From NCBI GenBank assembly GCA_020057015.1, contig JAGVGS010000213.1, positions 1 to 32,184 of the forward strand: a stretch of 32,184 nucleotides of DNA, written 5' to 3'. Positions within the stretch are counted from its first letter, which is position 1. Each line of letters starts with the position of its first letter. The stretch is from Candidatus Omnitrophota bacterium. Its GTDB lineage: Bacteria; Omnitrophota; Gorgyraeia; Aquiviventales; Aquiviventaceae. Under the pieces are notes generated by a model. The model had not been told where the DNA came from. It was given only the letters and a program-made list of their open reading frames with translations, and did not search any database. This document shows, in pieces, positions 1 through 10,948 of the stretch. Position numbers and translations under genes: made by a program.

Positions 1-188
1 CCCTGCTGCGCCGGCTGCAGGAGCGGCTGGAGCAGCGCGAGAGTGCGCGCATCGAACTGACAACCGAAATCGCCCCAGCACTCCTCGGCGGGCTGCAGGT
101 GGTACTCGATCATCGCGTCATTGATGGCTCTGTGCGCCGGCAACTGGATGACCTGCGCACGCAACTGCGCAGTATTTCCGTAAGCTAA
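1..188 (+). CDS. atpH: ATP synthase F1 delta subunit, C-terminal fragment
   Basis: This is the tail of an open frame that enters from the left edge (first complete codon at 3, stop TAA at 186-188). About 61 residues are visible. They end with the pattern typical of the delta/OSCP C-terminus: a Gly-Gly-Leu turn, a hydrophobic strand, then I-D-G-S-V-R-R-Q-L followed by a Leu-rich amphipathic helix. Delta links the F1 head to the peripheral b-subunit stalk at the membrane. The position fits, since atpA starts 13 nt downstream and its Shine-Dalgarno AAGGGAG (187-193) overlaps this stop codon. The N-terminal helical domain lies outside the window. Confidence 0.9.
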   Translation, partial: LLRRLQERLEQRESARIELTTEIAPALLGGLQVVLDHRVIDGSVRRQLDDLRTQLRSISVS

Positions 189-201
189 GGGAGTCGCCCA
201 C

Positions 202-1728
<1,527 letters not shown>

Positions 1729-1748
1729 GGCGGGCGTAGAGTAGCACG

Positions 1749-2615
1749 ATGGCTTCGTTACGGCAGATTCGGCGGCGCATCCGCAGCATCCAGAGCACCA
1801 AGCAGATCATGCGCGCGATGCAGCTGGTGTCAGGCTCGAAGTTCAAGCGCGCGCAGACCCGGCTGCAACAGGGCCGGCAAATGCTGGCCTTCCTCGATGA
1901 GATGCTGCAGCGCGTCTTAGCCGCCGCGCCGAAGTTTCAGCATCCGCTGACCCAGGCCAACCCCGCAGCGGCCTCAACACTGGTGATCGTGACGTCGGAC
2001 ACCGGGTTGGCCGGCTCGTACAACACGAACATCATCCAGCTGGCCGAAGCCGAGCTGCGCAAGGATACGGCCAAGCACACCGAGATCGTGTACATCGGCA
2101 AGAAAGGGCACCGTTACTTCACCAAGCGCGGGTTTCCGGCCAAGGAGGCGGTGTTGGATCAGGCCGGCCGGCCCGATGCGACGCGCATCGACATGATCGG
2201 CAAGACGTTGATGGACCGCTTTCTCACCGGCCACACGAGCGGCGTGCGGCTGCTATACGCGAAGTTTCAATCCTCGAGCCTGGCGCGCCCGATCGTGAAG
2301 CAGTGGTTGCCGATTGCTTTGACCGCGGCGCCCACCGAAGAGGCGAAGGCCGCTCCCGAGGAGTACCTCTTCGAGCCTTCGGCGCAGCGCGTGCTGGAAG
2401 ACCTGCTGCCGCGCTGGGCGATTGCCGCGTTTCGCTTAAGCTTGCTCGAAGCTTTCACCGCGGAGCATAGCGCGCGGATGATCGCCATGAAAAACGCCAC
2501 GGATAACGCGCAAGAGATCATGACCAGCCTCACGCGCGAGCGCAACAAGATCCGCCAGGCCAGCATCACCAAGGAATTGAGCGAAATCGTCGGCACTGTG
2601 GAAGCCCTGAAATAG
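1749..2615 (+). CDS. atpG: ATP synthase F1 gamma subunit
   Basis: 288 residues, normal for the rotary central-stalk subunit. The N-terminus has the classic gamma signature: a basic stretch with RRRIRSIQSTKQI, then MRAMQLVSGSKFKRAQ, which forms the coiled-coil shaft inside the alpha3beta3 head. The C-terminus has the matching signature with ARMIAMKNATDNAQEI and a terminal helix ending near EIVGTVEALK. The central Rossmann-like part contains VIVTSDTGLAGSYN. The gene sits 20 nt after atpA and 10 nt before atpD. No strong Shine-Dalgarno is evident before the ATG, so translation may depend partly on readthrough of ribosomes from atpA. Confidence 0.97.
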   Translation: MASLRQIRRRIRSIQSTKQIMRAMQLVSGSKFKRAQTRLQQGRQMLAFLDEMLQRVLAAAPKFQHPLTQANPAAASTLVIVTSDTGLAGSYNTNIIQLAEAELRKDTAKHTEIVYIGKKGHRYFTKRGFPAKEAVLDQAGRPDATRIDMIGKTLMDRFLTGHTSGVRLLYAKFQSSSLARPIVKQWLPIALTAAPTEEAKAAPEEYLFEPSAQRVLEDLLPRWAIAAFRLSLLEAFTAEHSARMIAMKNATDNAQEIMTSLTRERNKIRQASITKELSEIVGTVEALK

Positions 2616-2625
2616 GAGCGTTGGC

Positions 2626-4041
<1,416 letters not shown>

Positions 4042-4094
4042 CCTGCCCGAAATACGCCCGAAACATTTTTTGGGTAGGCTGGGATTGGTGAGAC

Positions 4095-4373
4095 ATGGCA
4101 AAGACCCTCACGTTGCGCGTGGTAACGAATGATGGCCACGGTTTTACCGAGCAGGTCAGCGCCGTGCGCGCCCCAGGCGAAGCCGGCTCGCTGGGCATTC
4201 TCTTTAATCACGCCCCACTGGTTACGACCCTGGTGCCGGGCAAGCTGCTGTGGCGCAAGCTCAGCGGGGCGGAGCACGCGGCCCAGATCGGGGCCGGCCT
4301 GCTCGAAGTCTCGCACAATCGCATCACAGTGCTCACCGACCACCTCGCCGAGACGGCGGCGGCCGCAGCCTAA
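4095..4373 (+). CDS. atpC: ATP synthase F1 epsilon subunit, short form without the C-terminal helical domain
   Basis: 92 residues against about 130-140 for the usual bacterial epsilon. The visible part matches the N-terminal beta-sandwich: V-T-N-D-G-H-G near the start, then APGEAGSLGILFNHAPLVT, and a final strand around VSHNRITVLTD. The protein then ends in a short Ala run. The two-helix C-terminal domain, which in many bacteria extends to inhibit ATP hydrolysis, is missing, and no frameshifted remnant follows because the next gene starts 3 nt later. Some lineages have naturally short epsilons, so this is probably native. It should still couple gamma to the c-ring but lack epsilon-type inhibition (inference). 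Confidence 0.92.
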   Translation: MAKTLTLRVVTNDGHGFTEQVSAVRAPGEAGSLGILFNHAPLVTTLVPGKLLWRKLSGAEHAAQIGAGLLEVSHNRITVLTDHLAETAAAAA

Positions 4374-4376
4374 GCC

Positions 4377-5828
4377 ATGAGTAGCGAATCAGCCCCCGCT
4401 CCCTCGCTGCGCGACTGGGGCTGGTACGCCCTGGGCGTGATCGGCACGCCGGGGCTGTTGTCGCTCTTGGGGCTCACCGTCCAGCAAACGCTCGCGGTGG
4501 CCGGCTTTGCCATCGTGCTCTTCGGCGCGATCTTCTTCTGGCAGTACCGTTTGGCGTTTGCGTGTTTCGGCATTTCGCTCTTGCTCTCCGCCGGCCTGCT
4601 CGATATCCCCCATCTGGTGGAGTTTGCCGGGCTGGATATCATCCTCTTCCTGATTGCCATGATGACGATCATCGGTTTCATGGAGGAGCGGCAATTCTTC
4701 GAGTACATGATCGAAAAGCTGCTCGAATGGGTCGGGCCGCATCCCAAGAAGATCCTCGTCGTCATGATGATCGTGGCGACCCTTGCGGCCGCCCTCGTCG
4801 ATGAAGTGACTTCGATTCTCTTTATGACCGCAGCCCTGCTCAACCTGCTGGGCGGCTCCCGCGTGAACCCCGTGCCCTTTATCCTGATGATTGTCTTCGC
4901 GACCAACATCGGCTCCAGTGCGACGGTGGTCGGCAACCCTGTCGGCGTCATTATCGCCATGCGCAGCGGGCTCACCTTTGCCGACTTCATTCGGTGGGCA
5001 ACCCCGATTTCCGTGGCTTGCTTGGGGCTCTGCATTCCGATCTGCCTGACGTGGTTTCGGAAGGATATTCAAGGCTTAAAAGGCGTGCTCACGGGCAAGC
5101 GCGGGGAAAAGCATATCGAGCATATCGTGGTCAATGAGCGCAAGGCCAAGCGCGGGGTCAAGCAAAGCGGCATACTCTTTGCGCTGGTGGTCGTAGGCTT
5201 AGTCCTGCATCACCAGATTGAGCGCGGGCTGCACCTGCCGGCGAACACCATGTTGCTTGGGATCGCCCTGCTGGGGGCCGGGGTGGCCCTGGCCATGACG
5301 GGTGCTCAAGCGCGCGAGCTGGTGGAAAAGCGCGTCGATTGGTGGACCCTCGCCTTCTTCCTGCTGCTGTTTTCCTCGGTGGGAACGCTCAAGTTTACGG
5401 GGGTCACGAGTGTGTTGGCCGAGCGCATCGTGAATCTCTCCGGCGGCAATGTGCCGGTGCTGACGACACTCTTCGTGTGGTCCTCCGGGGTGCTGACGGC
5501 CGTGATGGATAACGTGCTCGCGGTCGCCACCTTTGTGCCGATCGTAGGCGATGTCGCGCAGACCGGGATTCCGACCTTTCCGTTGTGGTGGGCGATGCTC
5601 TTTGGCGGGACGCTGATGGGCAACGCCACCTTGATTGGCTCAACCGCCAATATCGTCGCCGCCGGCCTTTTAGAGCGGCGTCAGATGGGGACCATCACGT
5701 TCGGCGAGTGGCTTAAACCCGGGCTCTTGGTGGCCATTACGACAACGATCTTGGCGAATCTCTTGCTGCTGGCGCAGCTCTCGCTGATGCCGGCCCACCC
5801 CGCGGCCGCTCCCCTCCTCGGCCACTAA
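4377..5828 (+). CDS. NhaD/ArsB-family membrane ion transporter (probable Na+/H+ antiporter)
   Basis: 483 residues and highly hydrophobic, with about 11-12 membrane segments. It carries the two inverted-repeat signatures of the ion-transporter superfamily (CitMHS/ArsB/NhaD): ATNIGSSATVVGNPVG (about 175-190) and, near the C-terminus, GGTLMGNATLIGSTANIV preceded by AVMDNVLAVATFVP. Polar Asn/Thr/Ser residues in these re-entrant loops are expected to bind the ion. The start codon follows the atpC stop by only 3 nt, so it is very likely cotranscribed and translationally coupled with the ATP synthase. That suggests a role in proton/sodium balance linked to ATP synthesis (inference). Substrate is not certain: arsenite, citrate or other anion transport cannot be excluded by reading alone. 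Confidence 0.82.
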   Translation: MSSESAPAPSLRDWGWYALGVIGTPGLLSLLGLTVQQTLAVAGFAIVLFGAIFFWQYRLAFACFGISLLLSAGLLDIPHLVEFAGLDIILFLIAMMTIIGFMEERQFFEYMIEKLLEWVGPHPKKILVVMMIVATLAAALVDEVTSILFMTAALLNLLGGSRVNPVPFILMIVFATNIGSSATVVGNPVGVIIAMRSGLTFADFIRWATPISVACLGLCIPICLTWFRKDIQGLKGVLTGKRGEKHIEHIVVNERKAKRGVKQSGILFALVVVGLVLHHQIERGLHLPANTMLLGIALLGAGVALAMTGAQARELVEKRVDWWTLAFFLLLFSSVGTLKFTGVTSVLAERIVNLSGGNVPVLTTLFVWSSGVLTAVMDNVLAVATFVPIVGDVAQTGIPTFPLWWAMLFGGTLMGNATLIGSTANIVAAGLLERRQMGTITFGEWLKPGLLVAITTTILANLLLLAQLSLMPAHPAAAPLLGH

Positions 5829-8560
5829 GCCTTCGTGTTACGGCGCACGCGCCACTTCTCTAACTCGACTGCCCAAAACACGATGGAGCTGACCGCGACA
5901 CACGCCAGCAGTTCCAGGGGGTTAAGCCCCGTCGTGTGAAACAGCCGCTGCAGCGGCGGCCAGTACACCACGGCAATCTGCAAGCCCACCATCAGCAGCA
6001 CGGCCCCGGCGAGTGCCTGATTCGACCAGAACCCCAACCGAAAGAACGACTCCCGCTCTGAGCGCCCGGCCAGGACATTGCTCAGCTGCGACCAGGCCAG
6101 CGTCGTAAACAGCATCGTCTGCCAGTGGGGCGAGCCCAGGCGCCACATCCACCAGCCTATCGCCAGGGTCGCGGCCCCCATCAGCAGGCCTGCCCAGAGC
6201 ACGTGGCCGCCCAACCCCCGCGCAAACACACTCTCCTTCGGGGGGTGCGGCGGGCGCTGCATGACGCCGGGCTCCGGTGGCTCGACGCCTAAGGCCAAGG
6301 CCGGCAGGCCGTCGGTCACGAGATTGATCCAGAGGATCTGCAGCGGCAACAGCGGCAGGGGCATCCCGAGGAAAGGCCCGGCGAGCATCACCCAGATTTC
6401 TGCGGCATTGGTGGTGAGCAGATATTTGATGAACTTGCGCAGGTTGTCGTAAATCACGCGGCCTTCTTCCACCGCGGCGACGATGGTGGCGAAGTTGTCA
6501 TCGAGCAGCACCATGTCGGCCGATTCTTTGGCCACATCGGTGCCCACGAGTCCCATGGCGACCCCGATATCCGCCTGCTTGAGCGCGGGCGCGTCGTTGA
6601 CCCCATCGCCGGTCATGGCCACGATATGCCCGCGGCTGCTGAGGGCTTTGACGATTTTGAGTTTGTGTTCGGGTGCTACCCGGGCATAGACGCTGATAGT
6701 TTCCACCTGCTCGGCCAGCGCTTCGATCGACAGCTTCTCCAGCTGCGCGCCAGTGAGCAGGGTGTCGGCGCCGGGAAAGCCCAGCGTGCGGGCGATATGC
6801 TGGGCGGTGAGGGGATGATCACCGGTAATCATCACCGGCCTAATGCCGGCCGTGAGGCAGCGGGCCACGGCCTCGCGCGCCTCGGCCCGCGGTGGGTCGA
6901 CCATGCCCACCAGGCCAATGAAGATTAACTGTTGCTCCACCGAGACATCTACCGGCCCGGTGGGGGTGCCCGGCAGCAGCCGGGCCGCCACCCCCAGCAC
7001 TCGCTGGCCGCTCGAGGCCAGCTGGTCATGAGCACTGGTGATGCGCTGGCGCCAGGCCTCGTCGAGGGGCTGCACCTTGCCGTTGTCGAGCACGTGCGTC
7101 GAGAGGTGCAGCAGTCCGTCGACCCCGCCTTTGGTGATCACCAGGCACGCCCCCGCTCCTAAGTCGCGCCAGCCGCTGAGCGCGGGGGGCAGGGTCGCCG
7201 GCAGCGCGTGCAAGGTAGTCATGCGCTTGCGCTCCGAATCAAAGGGCACCTCGCCCACACGGGGCAGCGCCTGCTCGAGGGTTTGTTTGGGCAGACCGAA
7301 ATGAGCGGCCGCCATTACGAGGGCGTTTTCCGTAGGGTCGCCGAGGGCTTGCGGCTCAGCGCCATCTTTGGCTGCCTCGAATACCGTTTCATTGCACAGC
7401 GCACCACCCGCCAGCAGCAAGGCTAGCGAGGGGTGCTCCGGCATCTCTGTCGGTGGCGTCGCGAGCGACTGGGCCACCGTAGTGGGGCGCAGCGGCTCCT
7501 TGAATTCCAGCCGAAAGCCGGCGACATCGAGCACCGTGACGGCCATGCGATTTTCGGTGAGCGTGCCGGTTTTATCCGAGCAGATCACCGTCACCGAGCC
7601 CAAGGTTTCCACCGCGGCCAGCCGCCGAATCAGGGCCCGGCGCTTGAGCATGCGCTGAGCACCCAGGGCCAGCGCGATCGTCACCACCGCGGGCAAACCC
7701 TCAGGGACCGCTGCTACCGCGAGGCTGATGGCGGTCATGAGCATGACAGGGAGCGCTTCGCCGCGCAGCAGGCCGAGTGCGAAGACCACCGCCACGATCC
7801 CTAAGGCAGCCCCGGCCAGCCGGTGGCCGACCTGCTCGAGACGGCGCTGCAGCGGGGTGGGCTCGCGCTTGACCTCTTGCAGCATGCTCGCGATGCGGCC
7901 CAGCTCGGTCTTCATGCCGGTGGCGACGACGAGCCCGGTGCCGCGCCCGTAGACCACCATGGTGCCGCGGTAAGTCATGTTGCGCCGATCGCCCAGGGTG
8001 AGCTCCGCGCCCTGGATAGGGTCGGCGGTTTTCTCCACCGGCACCGACTCGCCGGTGAGCGCGGCTTCCTGCATCCGAAGGTTGACCGCCTCAACCAGGC
8101 GGCAGTCGGCGGGTACCAAGGTGCCGGCTTCGAGCAAGATGAGATCGCCCGGCACCAGCACTTGCGCCGAGATCTCGCGCACCTGCTTATCGCGTTTCAC
8201 TTTTATTCTGGGCACGGCGAGTTCCTTAAGGGCCGCCAGGGCCCGCTCGGCCCGGTATTCCTGGTAAAAGCCGAGCAAGGCGTTGAGGACCACGATGGTG
8301 AGAATAACGAGGGTGTCTTTGAGTGCTCCCACGAGCAGGGAAATACCGGCGGCGGCCAGCAGGATGAGGACCATGGTGGCGGTGAGCTGATCCCAGAGGA
8401 TGCGCCACGGGTGGCGCCCGCTGCGCTCGATGAGGGTATTCGGGCCGTAGGTCTGGAGGCGCTGTTGGGCCTCGGCTTCGCTGAGGCCTTGATTGAGATC
8501 GGTGCTGAGTGCCTGGGCGATCTCCGTGGCCGGGCGTTCGTGCCAGGTAGCAGAAGCCAT
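5825..8560 (-). CDS. SERCA-like P-type Ca2+ transporting ATPase
   Basis: 911 residues. P-type ATPase motifs occur in order: actuator TGES at 169-172, M4 PEGLPAVVT from 286, phosphorylation loop DKTGTLT with D329, and hinge MTGDGVNDAPALKQAD. The M4 PEGLP, the M5 TNAAE and the M6 NLVTDGLPALALG match the SERCA Ca2+-binding residues (Glu in M4, Asn/Glu in M5, Asn/Thr/Asp in M6), so it probably exports Ca2+ from the cytoplasm. The N-terminal cation-ATPase domain and about ten membrane segments are present. Its stop overlaps the stop of the convergent NhaD-like gene by 3 nt. It lies 49 nt downstream of the PiT gene on the same strand. There is no obvious Shine-Dalgarno before the ATG at 8560. Mn2+ transport is an alternative. 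Confidence 0.93.
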   Translation of the reverse strand: MASATWHERPATEIAQALSTDLNQGLSEAEAQQRLQTYGPNTLIERSGRHPWRILWDQLTATMVLILLAAAGISLLVGALKDTLVILTIVVLNALLGFYQEYRAERALAALKELAVPRIKVKRDKQVREISAQVLVPGDLILLEAGTLVPADCRLVEAVNLRMQEAALTGESVPVEKTADPIQGAELTLGDRRNMTYRGTMVVYGRGTGLVVATGMKTELGRIASMLQEVKREPTPLQRRLEQVGHRLAGAALGIVAVVFALGLLRGEALPVMLMTAISLAVAAVPEGLPAVVTIALALGAQRMLKRRALIRRLAAVETLGSVTVICSDKTGTLTENRMAVTVLDVAGFRLEFKEPLRPTTVAQSLATPPTEMPEHPSLALLLAGGALCNETVFEAAKDGAEPQALGDPTENALVMAAAHFGLPKQTLEQALPRVGEVPFDSERKRMTTLHALPATLPPALSGWRDLGAGACLVITKGGVDGLLHLSTHVLDNGKVQPLDEAWRQRITSAHDQLASSGQRVLGVAARLLPGTPTGPVDVSVEQQLIFIGLVGMVDPPRAEAREAVARCLTAGIRPVMITGDHPLTAQHIARTLGFPGADTLLTGAQLEKLSIEALAEQVETISVYARVAPEHKLKIVKALSSRGHIVAMTGDGVNDAPALKQADIGVAMGLVGTDVAKESADMVLLDDNFATIVAAVEEGRVIYDNLRKFIKYLLTTNAAEIWVMLAGPFLGMPLPLLPLQILWINLVTDGLPALALGVEPPEPGVMQRPPHPPKESVFARGLGGHVLWAGLLMGAATLAIGWWMWRLGSPHWQTMLFTTLAWSQLSNVLAGRSERESFFRLGFWSNQALAGAVLLMVGLQIAVVYWPPLQRLFHTTGLNPLELLACVAVSSIVFWAVELEKWRVRRNTKA

Positions 8561-8609
8561 ACTTCGATTGTAGCGGGAGCGCCGAACGGCGCCTAGCAGA
8601 ACTGGACGC

Positions 8610-9599
8610 CTAGCGGACGAACAAGAGGACGAGCTTAGTGGTCCCCCAGGCGACCACCCCGCAGATCGGGAAGGTGAGCACCCAGGCCGTCACGATATTC
8701 CGCGTGACGCCCCAGCGCACGGCGGAGAAGCGCCGGGTGGCCCCCACCCCCATAATCGCCGTGCTGATGGTGTGGGTGGTGCTCAGGGGAATGCCAAAGT
8801 GCGAGGCGAGCACAATGGTGCCGGCCGCGGCGGTCTCGGCGGCAAAGCCGTGCACCGGCTCGAGCTTGGTGAGCGACATGCCCAGCGTCTTCATAATGCG
8901 CCAGCCGCCGATCGCGGTGCCCAGCGCCATCGTGACGGCACAGAGCAAAATGACCCACAGCGGCACGTGAAACTCCGGCATCACGCCACTCAGCAACAGC
9001 ACCAAGCAAAAGGCCCCGATAAACTTTTGCCCGTCATTCGAGCCGTGGCTGTAGGCCATGAAGCCGGCCGAGACAATCTGCAGCCGGCCAAACACCCGCC
9101 GGATGAACGCCGGATGCGCCTTTTGGAAGATCCAATAGATGGCCACCATCAAGAGCAACCCCGCGGCAAAGCCCAGGAACGACGAAAACAGCAGGCCGAT
9201 GCCCACCTTCTTCCAGCCACCGAGAATCAAGGCTTCCGGGCCGGCGGTCGCGAGTGCGGCCCCGGTGAGGCCGGCAATGAGGGCATGCGATTCGCTGGTC
9301 GGCAGGCCGTAGTACCAGGCCAGAGTGCTCCAGAAGATAATGCCCACCATGGCTGCGCCGACAGTGTAGATGCTGATCACTGAGGGATCGACAATGCCTT
9401 TGCCGATGGTGGCGGCCACGGCGGTGCCGGATAACGCGCCCAAGGCATTGAGGACGCTGGCCATCAAGAGCGCTTTGCCGGGGGAGAGCACGCGGGTGGA
9501 CACGACGGTGGCGATGGAATTAGGCGCATCGGTCCAGCCGTTGACAAACTCGGCCGCGAGGACTAAAAAGAGCACGCCCAGGACGACGGGGGAGAGCAT
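8610..9599 (-). CDS. pit: PiT-family inorganic phosphate permease
   Basis: 329 residues, typical of the short bacterial PiT branch. The two duplicated family signatures are visible: near the N-terminus NGWTDAPNSIATVVSTRVLSP (equivalent of the GANDxxN motif), and mid-protein YSHGSNDGQKFIG. Around ten hydrophobic segments are predicted by eye. PiT proteins import phosphate with a cation at the inner membrane. The gene starts 7 nt after the DUF47/PhoU-like gene, a pairing seen in many bacteria where the partner modulates transport. The Asp in WTDAPN replaces the usual Asn of GAND (a common variation). Confidence in the family is high; the coupling ion is unknown. Confidence 0.93.
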   Translation of the reverse strand: MLSPVVLGVLFLVLAAEFVNGWTDAPNSIATVVSTRVLSPGKALLMASVLNALGALSGTAVAATIGKGIVDPSVISIYTVGAAMVGIIFWSTLAWYYGLPTSESHALIAGLTGAALATAGPEALILGGWKKVGIGLLFSSFLGFAAGLLLMVAIYWIFQKAHPAFIRRVFGRLQIVSAGFMAYSHGSNDGQKFIGAFCLVLLLSGVMPEFHVPLWVILLCAVTMALGTAIGGWRIMKTLGMSLTKLEPVHGFAAETAAAGTIVLASHFGIPLSTTHTISTAIMGVGATRRFSAVRWGVTRNIVTAWVLTFPICGVVAWGTTKLVLLFVR

Positions 9600-9606
9600 C
9601 GCTGCC

Positions 9607-10230
9607 TCAGGCGTTCTTCAGCACGATGGCTTCAACGGTATTGGCGATGTCCTGGCACTTGTCGGTGGCGGTTTCCAGGTATTCATAGAGGCCGCGCCAT
9701 TTGATCACGGTGATGGGGTCGGGCGTGCCGTCAAACAAGGCGCCGATCGAATCGCGCAAAATGCGATCCGCCACATTCTCGAGGCGGTTGATCTCAATGC
9801 AGTGCTCGAGCACATGCTCGCGCCGCAGGTGCCGCAGCTTGGGCAGCATTTGCTGCACTTGGGCCACCTGGTCGCGGATCACCTTGGCGATTTGGTTGGC
9901 TTCCGGCCGCAGATGGTCGACCTTGTAGAGCACGAAGCGCTCGGTCGCGGCCTCCATCAAATCCAGCACATCATCCAGGGCCGTGGCCATACGGTGGATG
10001 TCTTCGCGATCCAGCGGGGTGATAAACGTGCGGTTCAGGCGCGCCATAATCTCATGGGTGATTTGATCGCCGTCGTGCTCCAGGCGCTCGATGCGCTTAG
10101 CTCCTTCCACCATGTTCTCAACCCGCGCGGTGGCCTGCACCAGCTCCTCGGCGGCCTTCACCAGGACGCCGCAGAGCTGCTCGAACATGTCAAAAAACGA
10201 TTCTTCCTTCGGAATAAGGCGAAACCCCAT
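9607..10230 (-). CDS. DUF47/PhoU-like protein, partner of the phosphate permease
   Basis: 207 residues, helical and charged, with no membrane segment. The protein matches the DUF47 (Pit accessory) family: FFDMFEQLCGVLVKAAEEL near the N-terminus, repeated heptad-like helices, the phrase ERLEHDGDQITHEIMARLNRTFITPLDREDI in the middle (conserved E-H-x-x-D and PxDREDI), and DVLDLMEAATERF. PhoU-type proteins bind metal clusters through such acidic motifs and regulate phosphate uptake. A strong AAGGGGG Shine-Dalgarno precedes the ATG. It is the first gene of the minus-strand unit and is read from the TGCTATAAT promoter at 10288-10296. Confidence 0.93.
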   Translation of the reverse strand: MGFRLIPKEESFFDMFEQLCGVLVKAAEELVQATARVENMVEGAKRIERLEHDGDQITHEIMARLNRTFITPLDREDIHRMATALDDVLDLMEAATERFVLYKVDHLRPEANQIAKVIRDQVAQVQQMLPKLRHLRREHVLEHCIEINRLENVADRILRDSIGALFDGTPDPITVIKWRGLYEYLETATDKCQDIANTVEAIVLKNA

Positions 10231-10287
10231 AGCGACCCCCTTGTTATCGGCGCGTGCGGATGACCTTGAAAACAGGTGAGCCAGCCG

Positions 10288-10296
10288 ATTATAGCA
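10288..10296 (-). promoter_or_regulatory. Extended -10 promoter for the DUF47-PiT(-Ca2+ ATPase) unit
   Basis: On the minus strand these bases read TGCTATAAT, a perfect -10 hexamer with the extended TGn element. It lies 58 nt upstream of the DUF47 start. The -35 region (about 10311-10316) is poor, as is usual for extended -10 promoters. The same nonamer occurs on the plus strand at 10329-10337. Confidence 0.65.
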
Positions 10297-10328
10297 GAGG
10301 CCCTGGCGCGACGGTAGCCAAGTTCTTG

Positions 10329-10337
10329 TGCTATAAT
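10329..10337 (+). promoter_or_regulatory. Extended -10 promoter for the tRNA-Val / DUF4870 / tRNA-Asp unit
   Basis: TGCTATAAT on the plus strand, a perfect -10 with extended TGn. It lies 46 nt before the tRNA-Val 5' end, so transcription should begin near 10344. There is no good -35. It is the mirror image of the promoter at 10288-10296, and the -35 zones of the two overlap. Confidence 0.7.
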
Positions 10338-10383
10338 ACCCCGTTCGTTGACTCCCCGACCACTCCCGTACCTGCTCGATTTC

Positions 10384-10457
10384 GGGCGGTTAGCTCAGCT
10401 GGTTAGAGCGTCTCCTTTACACGGAGAAGGTCGAGGGTTCGAGTCCTTCACCGCCCA
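10384..10457 (+). tRNA. tRNA-Val (anticodon UAC)
   Basis: A complete cloverleaf can be drawn. The acceptor stem GGGCGGT pairs with ACCGCCC. The D arm is GCTC/GAGC. The anticodon stem TCTCC/GGAGA encloses loop TTTACAC with anticodon TAC. The variable loop is AGGTC, and the T arm GAGGG/CCTTC has one G-T pair and loop TTCGAGT. The discriminator is A. The next bases are GTT, so the 3' CCA is not encoded and must be added enzymatically, unlike the neighbouring tRNA-Asp. Confidence 0.96.
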
Positions 10458-10481
10458 GTTTTTCAACTCAAGGAGGGGCCG

Positions 10482-10838
10482 ATGGAACAGGCAACAGCAC
10501 CGACCGAGGTAGGCAAGTCGTCTACCGGGATGCAGGCCAACTTTGCGGCCCTGCTGGCGTACGTCTTTGGGCTGGTCACCGGGCTGGTCTTTTTCCTCGT
10601 CGAGAAAGAGAGCAAGTTCGTGAAGTTCCACGCGATGCAGTCGATCTGCTTCTCGATTGCGTTCTTCGTGGCCGGCGTCGTGCTCGCCTTCATCCCGATC
10701 ATCGGATGGGCGATCGGCATCCTGCTCAACCTGGGAGGCATCGTGCTCTGGATCGTGTGCATGGTGCAGGCGTACCAGGGTAAGTGGTTCCGGCTACCCG
10801 TGGTCGGTGATTTCGCCGCCAAGCAAGTCGGCGTCTAA
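10482..10838 (+). CDS. DUF4870 (Tic20-like) small membrane protein
   Basis: 118 residues with three hydrophobic stretches: about 22-42, 55-75 and 78-98. The block VEKESKFVKFHAMQS between the first two is the hallmark of DUF4870, a family of small integral membrane proteins with unproven function that resembles the Tic20/HOATZ-type fold. The C-terminus AYQGKWFRLPVVGDFA is also typical. The ATG at 10482 is preceded by AAGGAGGGG. The gene lies between two tRNA genes on one strand with short gaps (24 and 17 nt), so the mRNA is probably processed out of a mixed tRNA transcript. Confidence 0.88.
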   Translation: MEQATAPTEVGKSSTGMQANFAALLAYVFGLVTGLVFFLVEKESKFVKFHAMQSICFSIAFFVAGVVLAFIPIIGWAIGILLNLGGIVLWIVCMVQAYQGKWFRLPVVGDFAAKQVGV

Positions 10839-10855
10839 CGTCGTTCTCCCCATTT

Positions 10856-10932
10856 GGGGGCGTAGCTCAATTGGTTAGAGTGGCGGCCTGTCGAGCCGTA
10901 GGTTGCGGGTTCGAGCCCCGTCGCCCCCGCCA
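10856..10932 (+). tRNA. tRNA-Asp (anticodon GUC), with encoded CCA
   Basis: The acceptor stem GGGGGCG pairs with CGCCCCC. The D arm is GCTC/GAGT. The anticodon stem GCGGC/GCCGT encloses loop CTGTCGA with anticodon GTC. The T arm is GCGGG/CCCGT with loop TTCGAGC. The discriminator G is followed by encoded CCA (10930-10932). Its last 23 bases plus 4 bases beyond form a direct repeat with 24388-24414, so this gene is the likely insertion target of a genomic island. Confidence 0.97.
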
Positions 10933-10936
10933 TTTA
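10910..10936 (+). repeat. Putative attL: 27-bp tRNA-Asp 3' end repeat
   Basis: The 27 bases from the T loop through the CCA and TTTA are repeated at 24388-24414 with one mismatch (C at 10917, T at 24395). Integrases of the tyrosine recombinase family commonly use the 3' part of tRNA genes as attB and leave such a duplicated copy at the far end of the element. The complete tRNA is on this side, with its 3' end facing the putative island. Confidence 0.75.
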
Positions 10937-10948
10937 GAAGTAGAGGCT

